Part shown: piece by piece, positions 47,251-58,437 of the stretch
How positions within the stretch are numbered: the first letter of the stretch is position 1
Layout of the letters: each line of letters begins with the position of its first letter
Source: Siderastrea radians
Taxonomy: Eukaryota; Cnidaria; Anthozoa; Scleractinia; Rhizangiidae
Reading direction: 5' to 3'
Assembly (NCBI GenBank): GCA_964017195.1
Contig: CAXHKT010000105.1
Span: 185,001-249,000 of the forward strand
Length of the DNA stretch: 64,000 nucleotides
Made by a program: the position numbers and the translations under genes
The notes under the pieces: generated by a model
Told to the model about the DNA's origin: nothing
Database searches by the model: none
Seen by the model: the letters and a program-made list of their open reading frames with translations, nothing else

Positions 47251-48549
47251 TTTCTACACAATAAACTTTTTTTTCTGATATCCCCGAGGGATTTGCATTA
47301 TTATTGGGCCAGTGCGCAGCCTTGCGCAGCCTTGCGTAGTTAACAACACCTTTTTTAGCCTCTGGGAATGCCCCAAAATGGGGTTTTTTTCCTATGGATC
47401 GCACATATCGCGCCTTCTTTGTGCTTTTGCACAAAAGGAATTTTTTTCGGATGGTTCCAGAGGGATTGAATGCATTTTGGACCTTTGTGCATGCAGCTGA
47501 GAGTGCCAGTTAGCTTTTTTAGCCTCTGGGAAGGCCAATAATTGGGTTTTTTCCCTAAGGATCGCACATATCGCGCCTTTCTACACCATAAACTTTTTTT
47601 TCTGATAGCCCCGAGGGATTTGCATTATTATTGGGCCAGTGCGCAGCCTTGCGCAGCCTTGCGTAGTTAACAACACCTTTTTTAGCCTCTGGGAATGCCC
47701 CAAAATGGGGTTTTTTCCCTAAGGATCGCACATATCGCGCCTTCTTTGTGCTTCTGCACAAAAGGAATTTTTTTCGGATGGTCCCAGAGGGATTGAATGC
47801 AATTTGGACCTTTGTGCATGCAGCTGAGAGTGCCAGTTAGCTTTTTTAGCCTCTGGGAAGGCCAAAAATTGGTTTTTTTTCCCTAAGGATCGCACATATC
47901 AGGCCTTTCTACACAATAAACTTTTTTTTCTGATAGCCCCGAGGGATTTGCATTATTATTGGGCCAGTGCGCAGCCTTGCGTAGTTAACAACACCTTTTT
48001 TAGCCTCTAGTAATGCCCCAAAATGGGGTTTTTTCCCTAAGGATCGCACATATCGCGCCTTCTTTGTGCTTCTGCACAAAAGGAATTTTTTTCGGATGGT
48101 CCCAGAGGGATTGAATGCAATTTGGACCTTTGTGCATGCAGCTGAGAGTGCCAGTTAGCTTTTTTAGCCTCTGGGAAGGCCAAAAATTGGTTTTTTTTCC
48201 CTAAGGATCGCACATATCACGCCTTTCTACACAATAAACTTTTTTTTCTGATAGCCCCGAGGGATTTGCATTATTATTGGGCCAGTGCGCAGCCTTGCGC
48301 AGCCTTGCGTAGTTAACAACACCTTTTTTAGCCTCTGGGAATGCCCCAAAATGGGGTTTTTCCCTAAGGATCGCAAATATCGCGCCTTCTTTGTGCTTTT
48401 GCACAAAAGGAATTTTTTTCGGATGGTCCCAGAGGGATTGAATGCATTTTGGACCTTTGTGCATGCAGCTGAGAGTGCCAGTTAGCTTTTTTAGCCTCTG
48501 GGAAGGCCAATAATTGGGTTTTTTCCCGAAGGATCGCACATATCGCGCC

Positions 48550-49028
48550 TTTCTACACAATAAACTTTTTTTTCTGATAGCCCCGAGGGATTTGCATTAT
48601 TATTGGGCCAGTGCGCAGCCTTGCGTAGTCAACAACACCTTTTTTAGCCTCTGGGAATGCCCCAAAATGGGGATTTTTCCCTAAGGATCGCACATATCGC
48701 GCCTTCTTTGTGCTTTTGCACAAAAGGAATTTTTTCGGATGGTCCCAGAGGGATTGAATGCATTTTGGACCTTTGTGCATGCAGCTGAGTGTGCCAGTTA
48801 GCTTTTTTAGCCTCTGGGAAGGCCAAAAATTGGGTCTTTTCCCTAAGGATCGCACATCTCGCGACTTCTTTGTGCTTTTGCACAAAAGGAATTTTTTTCG
48901 GATGGTGCCAGAGGGATTGAATGCATTTTGGACCTTTGTGCATGCAGCTGAGAGTGCCAGTTAGCTTTTTTAGCCTCTGGGAAGGCCAAAAATTGGGTTT
49001 TTTCCCTAAGGTTCGCACATATCGCGCC
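48550..49028 (+). repeat. Class II trimer i (479 b)
   Basis: It lies directly upstream of class I trimer 13 and is the 4713-base-shifted copy of trimer g. Confidence 0.9.
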
Positions 49029-49519
49029 TTTCAACACAATAAACTTTTTTTTTCTGATAGCCCCGAGGGATTTGCATTATTATTGGGCCAGTGCGCAGCC
49101 TTGCGCAGCCTTGCGCAGTTAACAACATCTTTTTTAGGCGCTGGGAATGCCCCAAAATGGAGTTTTTTCCCTAAGGATCGCGCACATATCGCGCCTTCTT
49201 TGTGCTTTTGCACAAAAGGAGTTTTTCTCTGATGGTCCCAGAGGGATTGACTACATTTGGGATATTTGTGCATGCAGCTGAGAGCGCCAATTTGCTTTTT
49301 CTGCTTTTGGGGGCTAATTCAAGCCCTGAAAAAGTGCAGCACTTTTGAGTATCGCCAAATTCGATAAAAAAAGTGCCAAATGGAATGTTTTTTGGTGCCG
49401 TAACGGGATCTGGGGTGCTTTTGTGCTGGGGCCGTTGCACCAAAACCAGCACTTTTTTGAGGGACCCACCCCACCCCTCTCAAAACTGAAATTCCCACCT
49501 TATCGACAAAATTGCAGAC
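49029..49519 (+). repeat. Class I trimer 13 (491 b)
   Basis: This is the 4713-base-shifted copy of trimer 10, sharing GGCGCTGGG and AAAAGGAGTTTTTC. Confidence 0.93.
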
Positions 49520-50502
49520 TTTCTACACAATAAACTTTTTTTTCTGATATCCCCGAGGGATTTGCATTATTATTGGGCCAGTGCGCAGCCTTGCGCAGCC
49601 TTGCGTAGTTAACAACACCTTTTTTAGCCTCTGGGAATGCCCCAAAATGGGGTTTTTTTCCTATGGATCGCACATATCGCGCCTTCTTTGTGCTTTTGCA
49701 CAAAAGGAATTTTTTTCGGATGGTCCCAGAGGGATTGAATGCATTTTGGACCTTTGTGCATGCAGCTGACAGTGCCAGTTAGCTTTTTTAGCCTCTGGGA
49801 AGGCCAATAATTGGGTTTTTTCCCTAAGGATCGCACATATCGCGCCTTTCTACACCATAAACTTTTTTTTCTGATAGCCCCGAGGGATTTGCATTATTAT
49901 TGGGCCAGTGCGCAGCCTTGCGCAGCCTTGCGTAGTTAACAACACCTTTTTTAGCCTCTGGGAATGCCCCAAAATGGGGTTTTTTCCCTATGGATCGAAC
50001 ATATCGCGCCTTCTTTGTGCTTTTGCACAAAAGGAATTTTTTTCGGATGGTCCCAGAGGGATTGAATGCATTTTGGACCTTTGTGCATGCAGCTGAGAGT
50101 GCCAGTTAGCTTTTTTAGCCTCTGGGAAGGCCAATAATTGGGTTTTTTCCCTAAGGATCGCACATATCGCGCCTTTCTACACCATAAACTTTTTTTTTCT
50201 GATAGCCCCGAGGGATTTGCATTATTTTTGGGCCAGTGCGCAGCCTTGCGCAGCCTTGCGTAGTTAACAACACCTTTTTTAGGCTCTGGGAATGCCCCAA
50301 AATGGGGTTTTTTCCCTAAGGATCGCACATATCGCGCCTTCTTTGTGCTTCTGCACAAAAGGAATTTTTTTCGGATGGTCCCAGAGGGATTGAATGCAAT
50401 TTGGACCTTTGTGCATGCAGCTGAGAGTGCCAGTTAGCTTTTTTAGCCTCTGGGAAGGCCAAAAATTGGGTTTTTTTCCCTAAGGATCGCACATATCACG
50501 CC

Positions 50503-50981
50503 TTTCTACACAATAAACTTTTTTTTCTGATAGCCCCGAGGGATTTGCATTATTATTGGGCCAGTGCGCAGCCTTGCGTAGTTAACAACACCTTTTTTAG
50601 CCTCTGGGAATGCCCCAAAATGGGGATTTTTCCCTAAGGATCGCACATATCGCGCCTTCTTTGTGCTTTTGCACAAAAGGAATTTTTTCGGATGGTCCCA
50701 GAGGGATTGAATGCATTTTGGACCTTTGTGCATGCAGCTGAGTGTGCCAGTTAGCTTTTTTAGCCTCTGGGAAGGCCAAAAATTGGGTCTTTTCCCTAAG
50801 GATCGCACATCTCGCGACTTCTTTGTGCTTTTGCACAAAAGGAATTTTTTTCGGATGGTGCCAGAGGGATTGAATGCATTTTGGACCTTTGTGCATGCAG
50901 CTGAGAGTGCCAGTTAGCTTTTTTAGCCTCTGGGAAGGCCAAAAATTGGGTTTTTTCCCTAAGGATCGCACATATCGCGCC
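50503..50981 (+). repeat. Class II trimer j (479 b)
   Basis: It lies directly upstream of class I trimer 14 and is the 4713-base-shifted copy of trimer h. Confidence 0.9.
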
Positions 50982-51472
50982 TTTCAACACAATAAACTTT
51001 TTTTTCTGATAGCCCCGAGGGATTTGCATTATTATTGGGCCAGTGCGCAGCCTTGCGCAGCCTTGCGCAGTTAACAACATCTTTTTTAGGCTCTGGGAAT
51101 GCCCCAAAATGGAGTTTTTTCCCTAAGGATCGCGCACATATCGCGCCTTCTTTGTGCTTTTGCACAAAAGGAATTTTTCTCTGATGGTCCCAGAGGGATT
51201 GACTACATTTGGGATATTTGTGCATGCAGCTGAGAGCGCCAATTTGCTTTTTTCTGCTTTTGGGGGCTAATTCAAGCCCTGAAAAAGTGCAGCACTTTTG
51301 AGTATCGCCAAATTCGATAAACAAAGTGCCAAATGGAATGTTTTTTGGTGCCGTAACGGGATCTGGGGTGCTTTTGTGCTGGGGCCGTTGCACCAAAACC
51401 AGCACTTTCTTGAGGGACCCACCCCACCCCTCTCAAAACTGAAATTCCCACCTTATCGACAAAATCGCAGAC
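50982..51472 (+). repeat. Class I trimer 14 (491 b)
   Basis: It is equivalent to trimers 2 and 11 (GATAAACAAAG, CACTTTCTTGAGG). Confidence 0.93.
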
Positions 51473-51963
51473 TTTCTACACAATAAACTTTTTTTTCTGA
51501 TAGCCCCGAGGGATTTGCATTATTATTGGGCCAGTGCGCAGCCTTGCGCAGCCTTGCGCAGTTAACAACATCTTTTTTAGGCTCTGGGAATGCCCCAAAA
51601 TGGAGTTTTTTCCCTAAGGATCGCGCACATATCGCGCCTTCTTTGTGCTTTTGCACAAAAGGAATTTTTCTCTGATGGTCCCAGAGGGATTGACTACATT
51701 TGGGATATTTGTGCATGAAGCTGAGAGCGCCAATTAGCTTTTTTCTGCTTTTGGGGGCTAATTCAAGCCCTGAAAAAGTGCAGCACTTTTGAGTATCTCC
51801 AAATTCGATAAAAAAAGTGCCAAATGGAATGTTTTTTGGTGCCGTAACGGGATCTGGGGTGCTTTTGTGCTGGGGCCGTTGCACCAAAACCAGCACTTTT
51901 TTGAGGGACCCACCCCACCCCTCTCAAAACTGAAATTCCCACCTTATCGACAAAATCGCAGAC
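51473..51963 (+). repeat. Class I trimer 15 (491 b), tandem to trimer 14
   Basis: It is equivalent to trimers 3 and 12 (GAGTATCTCC). Confidence 0.93.
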
Positions 51964-53251
51964 TTTCTACACAATAAACTTTTTTTTCTGATATCCCCGA
52001 GGGATTTGCATTATTATTGGGCCAGTGCGCAGCCTTGCGCAGCCTTGCGTAGTTAACAACACCTTTTTTAGCCTCTGGGAATGCCCCAAAATGGGGTTTT
52101 TTTCCTATGGATCGCACATATCGCGCCTTCTTTGTGCTTTTGCACAAAAGGAATTTTTTTCGGATGGTTCCAGAGGGATTGAATGCATTTTGGACCTTTG
52201 TGCATGCAGCTGAGAGTGCCAGTTAGCTTTTTTAGCCTCTGGGAAGGCCAATAATTGGGTTTTTTCCCTAAGGATCGCACATATCGCGCCTTTCTACACC
52301 ATAAACTTTTTTTTCTGATAGCCCCGAGGGATTTGCATTATTATTGGGCCAGTGCGCAGCCTTGCGCAGCCTTGCGTAGTTAACAACACCTTTTTTAGCC
52401 TCTGGGAATGCCCCAAAATGGGGTTTTTTCCCTAAGGATCGCACATATCGCGCCTTCTTTGTGCTTCTGCACAAAAGGAATTTTTTTCGGATGGTCCCAG
52501 AGGGATTGAATGCAATTTGGACCTTTCTGCATGCAGCTGAGAGTGCCAGTTAGCTTTTTTAGCCTCTGGGAAGGCCAAAAATTGGTTTTTTTTCCCTAAG
52601 GATCGCACATATCAGGCCTTTCTACACAATAAACTTTTTTTTCTGATAGCCCCGAGGGATTTGCATTATTATTGGGCCAGTGCGCAGCCTTGCGTAGTCA
52701 ACAACACCTTTTTTAGCCTCTGGGAATGCCCCAAAATGGGGATTTTTCCCTAAGGATCGCACATATCGCGCCTTCTTTGTGCTTTTGCACAAAAGGAATT
52801 TTTTCGGATGGTCCCAGAGGGATTGAATGCAATTTGGACCTTTGTGCATGCAGCTGAGAGTGCCAGTTAGCTTTTTTAGCCTCTGGGAAGGCCAAAAATT
52901 GGTTTTTTTTCCCTAAGGATCGCACATATCAGGCCTTTCTACACAATAAACTTTTTTTTCTGATAGCCCCGAGGGATTTGCATTATTATTGGGCCAGTGC
53001 GCAGCCTTGCGTAGTTAACAACACCTTTTTTAGCCTCTGGGAATGCCCCAAAATGGGGTTTTTCCCTAAGGATCGCAAATATCGCGCCTTCTTTGTGCTT
53101 TTGCACAAAAGGAATTTTTTTCGGATGGTCCCAGAGGGATTGAATGCATTTTGGACCTTTGTGCATGCAGCTGAGAGTGCCAGTTAGCTTTTTTAGCCTC
53201 TGGGAAGGCCAATAATTGGGTTTCTTCCCGAAGGATCGCACATATCGCGCC

Positions 53252-53730
53252 TTTCTACACAATAAACTTTTTTTTCTGATAGCCCCGAGGGATTTGCATT
53301 ATTATTGGGCCAGGGCGCAGCCTTGCGTAGTCAACAACACCTTTTTTAGCCTCTGGGAATGCCCCAAAATGGGGATTTTTCCCTAAGGATCGCACATATC
53401 GCGCCTTCTTTGTGCTTTTGCACAAAAGGAATTTTTTCGGATGGTCCCAGAGGGATTGAATGCATTTTGGACCTTTGTGCATGCAGCTGAGTGTGCCAGT
53501 TAGCTTTTTTAGCCTCTGGGAAGGCCAAAAATTGGGTCTTTTCCCTAAGGATCGCACATCTCGCGACTTCTTTGTGCTTTTGCACAAAAGGAATTTTTTT
53601 CGGATGGTGCCAGAGGGATTGAATGCATTTTGGACCTTTGTGCATGCAGCTGAGAGTGCCAGTTAGCTTTTTTAGCCTCTGGGAAGGCCAAAAATTGGGT
53701 TTTTTCCCTAAGGTTCGCACATATCGCGCC
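53252..53730 (+). repeat. Class II trimer k (479 b)
   Basis: It lies directly upstream of class I trimer 16 and shares CAGGGCGCAG with trimer b at the left end of the window. Confidence 0.9.
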
Positions 53731-54221
53731 TTTCAACACAATAAACTTTTTTTTCTGAAAGCCCCGAGGGATTTGCATTATTATTGGGCCAGTGCGCAGC
53801 CTTGCGCAGCCTTGCGCAGTTAACAACATCTTTTTTAGGCTCTGGGAATGCCCCAAAATGGAGTTTTTTCCCTAAGGATCGCGCACATATCGCGCCTTCT
53901 TTGTGCTTTTGCACAAAAGGAATTTTTCTCTGATGGTCCCAGAGGGATTGACTACATTTGGGATATTTGTGCATGCAGCTGAGAGCGCCAATTTGCTTTT
54001 TTCTGCTTTTGGGGGCTAATTCAAGCCCTGAAAAAGTGCAGCACTTTTGAGTATCGCCAAATTCGATAAAAAAAGTGCCAAATGGAATGTTTTTTGGTGC
54101 CGTAACGGGATCTGGGGTGCTTTTGTGCTGGGGCCGTTGCACCAAAACCAGCACTTTTTTGAGGGACCCACCCCACCCCTCTCAAAACTGAAATTCCCAC
54201 CTTATCGACAAAATCGCAGAC
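53731..54221 (+). repeat. Class I trimer 16 (491 b)
   Basis: It is equivalent to trimer 4, with the same CTGAAAGCC start, and is followed by the second mixed zone just as trimer 4 is followed by the first. Confidence 0.93.
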
Positions 54222-57200
54222 TTTCTACACAATAAACTTTTTTTTCTGATAGCCCCGAGGGATTTGCATTATTATTGGGCCAGTGCGCAGCCTTGCGCAG
54301 CCTTGCGTAGTTAACAACACCTTTTTTAGCCTCTGGGAATGCCCCAAAATGGGTTTTTTTTTCCTATGGATCGCACATATCGCGCCTTCTTTGTGCTTTT
54401 GCACAAAAGGAATTTTTTTCGGATAGTCCCAGAGGGATTGAATGCATTTTGGACCTTTGTGCATGCAGCTGAGAGTGCCAGTTAGCTTTTTTAGCCTCTG
54501 GGAAGGCCAATAATTGGGTTTTTTCCCTAAGGATCGCACATTTCACGCCTTTCTACACAATAAACTTTTTTTTCTGATAGCCCCGAGGGATTTGCATTAT
54601 TATTGGGCCAGTGCGCAGCCTTGCGCAGCCTTGCGTAGTTAACAACACCTTTTTTAGCCTCTGGGAATGCCCCAAAATGGGGTTTTTTCTCTAAGGATCG
54701 CACATATCGCGCCTTTTTTCTGCTTTTGCACAAAAGGAATTTTTTTCGGATGGTCCCAGAGGGATTGAATGCATTTTGGACCTTTGTGCATGCAGCTGAG
54801 AGTGCCAGTTAGCTTTTTTAGCCTCTGGGAAGGCCAAAAATTGGGTTTTTTCCCTAAGGATCGCACAAATCGCGCCTTTCTACACAATAAACTTTTTTTT
54901 CTGATAGCCCCGAGGGATTTGCATTATTATTGGGCCAGTGCGCAGCCTTGCGCAGCCTTGCGTAGTTAACAACACCTTTTTTAGCCTCTGGGAATGCCCC
55001 AAAATGGGGTTTTTTCTCTAAGGATCGCACATATCGCGCCTTTTTTCTGCTTTTGCACAAAAGGAATTTTTTTCGGATGGTCCCAGAGGGATTGAATGCA
55101 TTTTGGACCTTTGTGCATGCAGCTGAGAGTGCCAGTTAGCTTTTTTAGCCTCTGGGAAGGCCAAAAATTGGGTTTTTTCCCTAAGGATCGCACATATCGC
55201 GCCTTTCTACACAATAAACTTTTTTTTTCTGATAGCCCCGAGGGATTTGCATTATTATTGGGCCAGTGCGCAGCCTTGAGCAGCCTTGCGTAGTTAACAA
55301 CACCTTTTTTAGCCTCTGGGAATGCCCCAAAATGGGGTTTTTTCCCTAAGGATCGCACATATCGCGCCTTCTTTGTGCTTTTGCACAAAAGGAATTTTTT
55401 TCGGATGGTCCCAGAGGGATTGAATGCATTTTGGACCTTTGTGCATGCAGCTGAGAGTGCCAGTTAGCTTTTTTAGCCTCTGGGAAGGCCAATAATTGGG
55501 TTTTTTCCCGATGGATCGCACATATCGCGCCTTTCTACACAATAAACTTTTTTTTCTGATAGCCCCGAGGGATTTGCATTATTATTGGGCCAGTGCGCAG
55601 CCTTGCGTAGTTAACAACACCTTTTTTAGCCTCTGGGAATGCCCCAAAATGGGGATTTTTCCCTAAGGATCGCACATATCGCGCCTTCTTTGTGCTTTTG
55701 CACAAAAGGAATTTTTTTCGGATGGTCCCAGAGGGATTGAATGCATTTTGGACCTTTGTGCATGCAGCTGAGATTGCCAGTTAGCTTTTTTAGCCTCTGG
55801 GAAGGCCAAAAATTGGGTTTTTTTTCTAAGGATCGCACATATCGCGCCTTTCTACACCGTAACGTTTTTATTCTGATAGTCCCGAGGGGTTTGCATTATT
55901 ATTGGGCCAGTGCGCAGCCTTGCGTAGTTAACAACACCTTTTTTAGCCTCTGGGAATGCCGCAAAATGGGGTTTTTTCCCTAAGGATCGCACATATCGCG
56001 CCTTCTTTGTTCTTTTGCACAAAATGAATTTTTTTCGGATTTTCCCAGAGGGATTGAATGCATTTTGGACCTTTGTGCATGCAGCTGAGAGTGCCAGTTA
56101 ACTTTTTTAGCCTCTGTGAAGACCAATAATTGGGTTTTTTCCCTAAGGATCGCACATATCGCGCCTTTCTACACAATAAACGTTTTTTTTCTGATAGCCC
56201 CGAGGGATTTGCATTATTATTGGGCCAGTGCGCAGCCTTGCGCAGCCTTGCGTAGTTAACAACACCTTTCTTAGTCTCTGGGAATGCCGAAAAATGGGGT
56301 TTTTCCCTAAGGATCGCACATATCGCGCCTTCTTTGTGCTTTTGCACAAAAGGAATTTTTTTCGGATGGTCCAGGAGGGATTGAATGCATTTGGGACCTT
56401 TGTGCATGCAGCTGAGAGTGCCAGTTTGCTTTTCTAGCCTCTGGGAAGGCCAAAAATTGGGTTTTTTCCCTAAGGATCGCACATATCGCGCCTTTCTACA
56501 CCGTAACCTTTTTATTCTGATAGCCCCGAGGGATTTGCATTATTATTGGGCCAGTGCGCAGCCTTGCGTAGTTAACAACACCTTTTTTAGCCTCTGGGAA
56601 TGCCCCAAAATGGGTTTTTTTTCCTATGGATCGCACATATCGCGCCTTCTTTGTGCTTTTGCACAAAAGGAATTTTTTTCGGATGGTCCCAGAGGGATTG
56701 AATGCATTTTGGACCTTTGTGCATGCAGCTGAGAGTGCCAGTTAGCCTTTTTAGCCTCTGGGAAGGCCAAAAATTGGGTTTTTTCCCTAAGGATCGCACA
56801 TATCGCGCCTTTCTACACAATAAACTTTTTTTTTCTGATAGCCGCGAGGGATTTGCATTATTATTGGCCCAGTGCGCAGCCTTACGCAGCCTTGCGTAGT
56901 TAACAACACCTTTTTTAGCCTCTGAGAATGCCCCAAAATGGGTTTTTTTCCCTAAGGATCGCACATATCGCGCCTTCTTTGTGCTTTTGCACAAAAGGAA
57001 TTTTTTTCGGATGGTCCAGGAGGGATTGAATGCATTTGGGACCTTTGTGCATGCAGCTGAGAGTGCCAGTTTGCTTTTCTAGCCTCTGGGAAGGCCAAAA
57101 ATTGGGTTTTTTCCCTAAGGATCGCACATATCGCGCCTTTCTACACAATAAACGTTTTCTTTCTGATAGCCCCGGGGGATTTGCATTATTATTGGGCCAG

Positions 57201-58437
57201 TGCGCAGCCTTGCGCAGCCTTGCGCAGTTAACAACACCTTTTTTAGCCTCTGGGAATGCCCGAAAATGGGTTTTTTTCCCTAAGGATCGCACATATCGCG
57301 CCTTCTTTGTGCTTTTGCACAAAAGGAATTTTTTTCGGATAGTCCCAGAGGGATTGAATGCATTTTGGACCTTTGTGCATGCAGCTGAGAGTGCCAGTTA
57401 GCTTTTTTAGCCTCTGGGAAGGCCAAAAATGGAGTTTTTTCCCTAAGGATCGCACATATCGCGCTTTTCTACACAATAAACTTTTTTTTCTGATAGCCCC
57501 GAGGGATTTGCGTTATTATTAGGCCAGTGCGCAGCCTTGCACAGCCTTGCGCAGTCAACAACACCTTTTTTAGCCTCTGGGAAGGCCAAAAATGGAGTTT
57601 TTTCCCTAAGGATCGCACATATCGCGCCTTCTTTGTGCTTTTGCAGAAAAGGAATTTTTTTCGGATGGTCCAGGAGGGATTGAATGCACTTGGGACCTTT
57701 GTGCATGCAGCTGAGAGTGCCAGTTTGCTTTTCTAGCCTCTGGGAAGGCCAAAAATTGGGTTTTTTCCCTAAGGATCGCACATATCGCGCCTTTCTACAC
57801 CGTAACCTTTTTATTCTGATAGCCCCGAGGGATTTGCATTATTATTGGGCCAGTGCGCAGCCTTGCGTAGTTAACAACACCTTTTTTAGCCTCTGAGAAT
57901 GCCCCAAAATGGGTTTTTTTCCCTAAGGATCGCACATATCGCGCCTTCTTTGTGCTTTTGCACAAAAGGAATTTTTTTCGGATGGTCCAGGAGGGATTGA
58001 ATGCATTTGGGACCTTTGTGCATGCAGCTGAGAGTGCCAGTTTGCTTTTCTAGCCTCTGGGAAGGCCAAAAATTGGGTTTTTTCCCTAAGGATCGCACAT
58101 ATCGCGCCTTTCTACACAATAAACGTTTTTTTTGTGATAGCCCCGGGGGATTTGCATTATTATTGGGCCAGTGCGCAGCCTTGCGCAGCCTTGCACAGTT
58201 AACAACACCTTTTTTAGCCTCTGGGAATGCCCCAAAATGGGTTTTTTTCCCCAAGGATCGCACATATCGCGCCTTCTTTGTGCTTTTGCACAAAAGGAAT
58301 TTTTTTCGGATGGTCCCAGAGGGATTGAATGCATTTTGGACCTTTGTGCATGCAGCTGAGAGTGCCAGTTAGCTTTTTTAGCCTCTGGGAAGGCCAAAAA
58401 TTGGTTTTTTTTCTCTAAGGATCGCACATATCGCGCC
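54222..58437. repeat. Mixed zone, second copy
   Basis: This is a copy of 5409-9626 with offsets of 48813, 49140 and 48811 in successive parts, the changes being whole-dimer gains and losses. Base differences I noticed include CGCACATATC for CGCAAATATC near 55357, CCCGATGG for CCCGAAGG near 55510, AACGTTTTTA for AACCTTTTTA near 55862, AAAATGAA for AAAAGGAA near 56022 and GCAGAAAAGG for GCACAAAAGG near 57646. Confidence 0.85.

Larger units (their letters stand above)
43837..48549. repeat. A HOR copy (4713 b, 29 protomers)
   Basis: The order is class II, class I, three dimers (44807-45789), class II, two class I, four dimers (47251-48549). It is one dimer shorter than the previous copy. Together with the next copy it forms a near-perfect tandem duplication: the segment from about 43.29 to 48.00 kb recurs 4713 bases later. 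Confidence 0.87.
48550..53251. repeat. A HOR copy (4702 b, 29 protomers)
   Basis: It has the same order as the previous copy: class II, class I, three dimers (49520-50502), class II, two class I, four dimers (51964-53251). Up to about 52.7 kb it is a 4713-base-shifted copy with only rare changes, such as TTATTTTTGGG near 50226 and CTTTCTGCATG near 52526. After that it follows the sequence of 3.9-5.4 kb instead. Confidence 0.87.
31344..54221. repeat. Domain A, second copy: trimer-bearing higher-order repeats
   Basis: It begins with a subtype 1 dimer of domain B at 31344 and turns into A-type units (CACCATAAAC, GGATGGTGCCAG) within about one unit. It holds 12 class I and 9 class II trimers. 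The first 7.3 kb is a 3585-base tandem duplication with single class I trimers. The rest is an HOR of about 4.7-5.0 kb, with a lone class I trimer and a tandem class I pair in each period. Confidence 0.88.
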
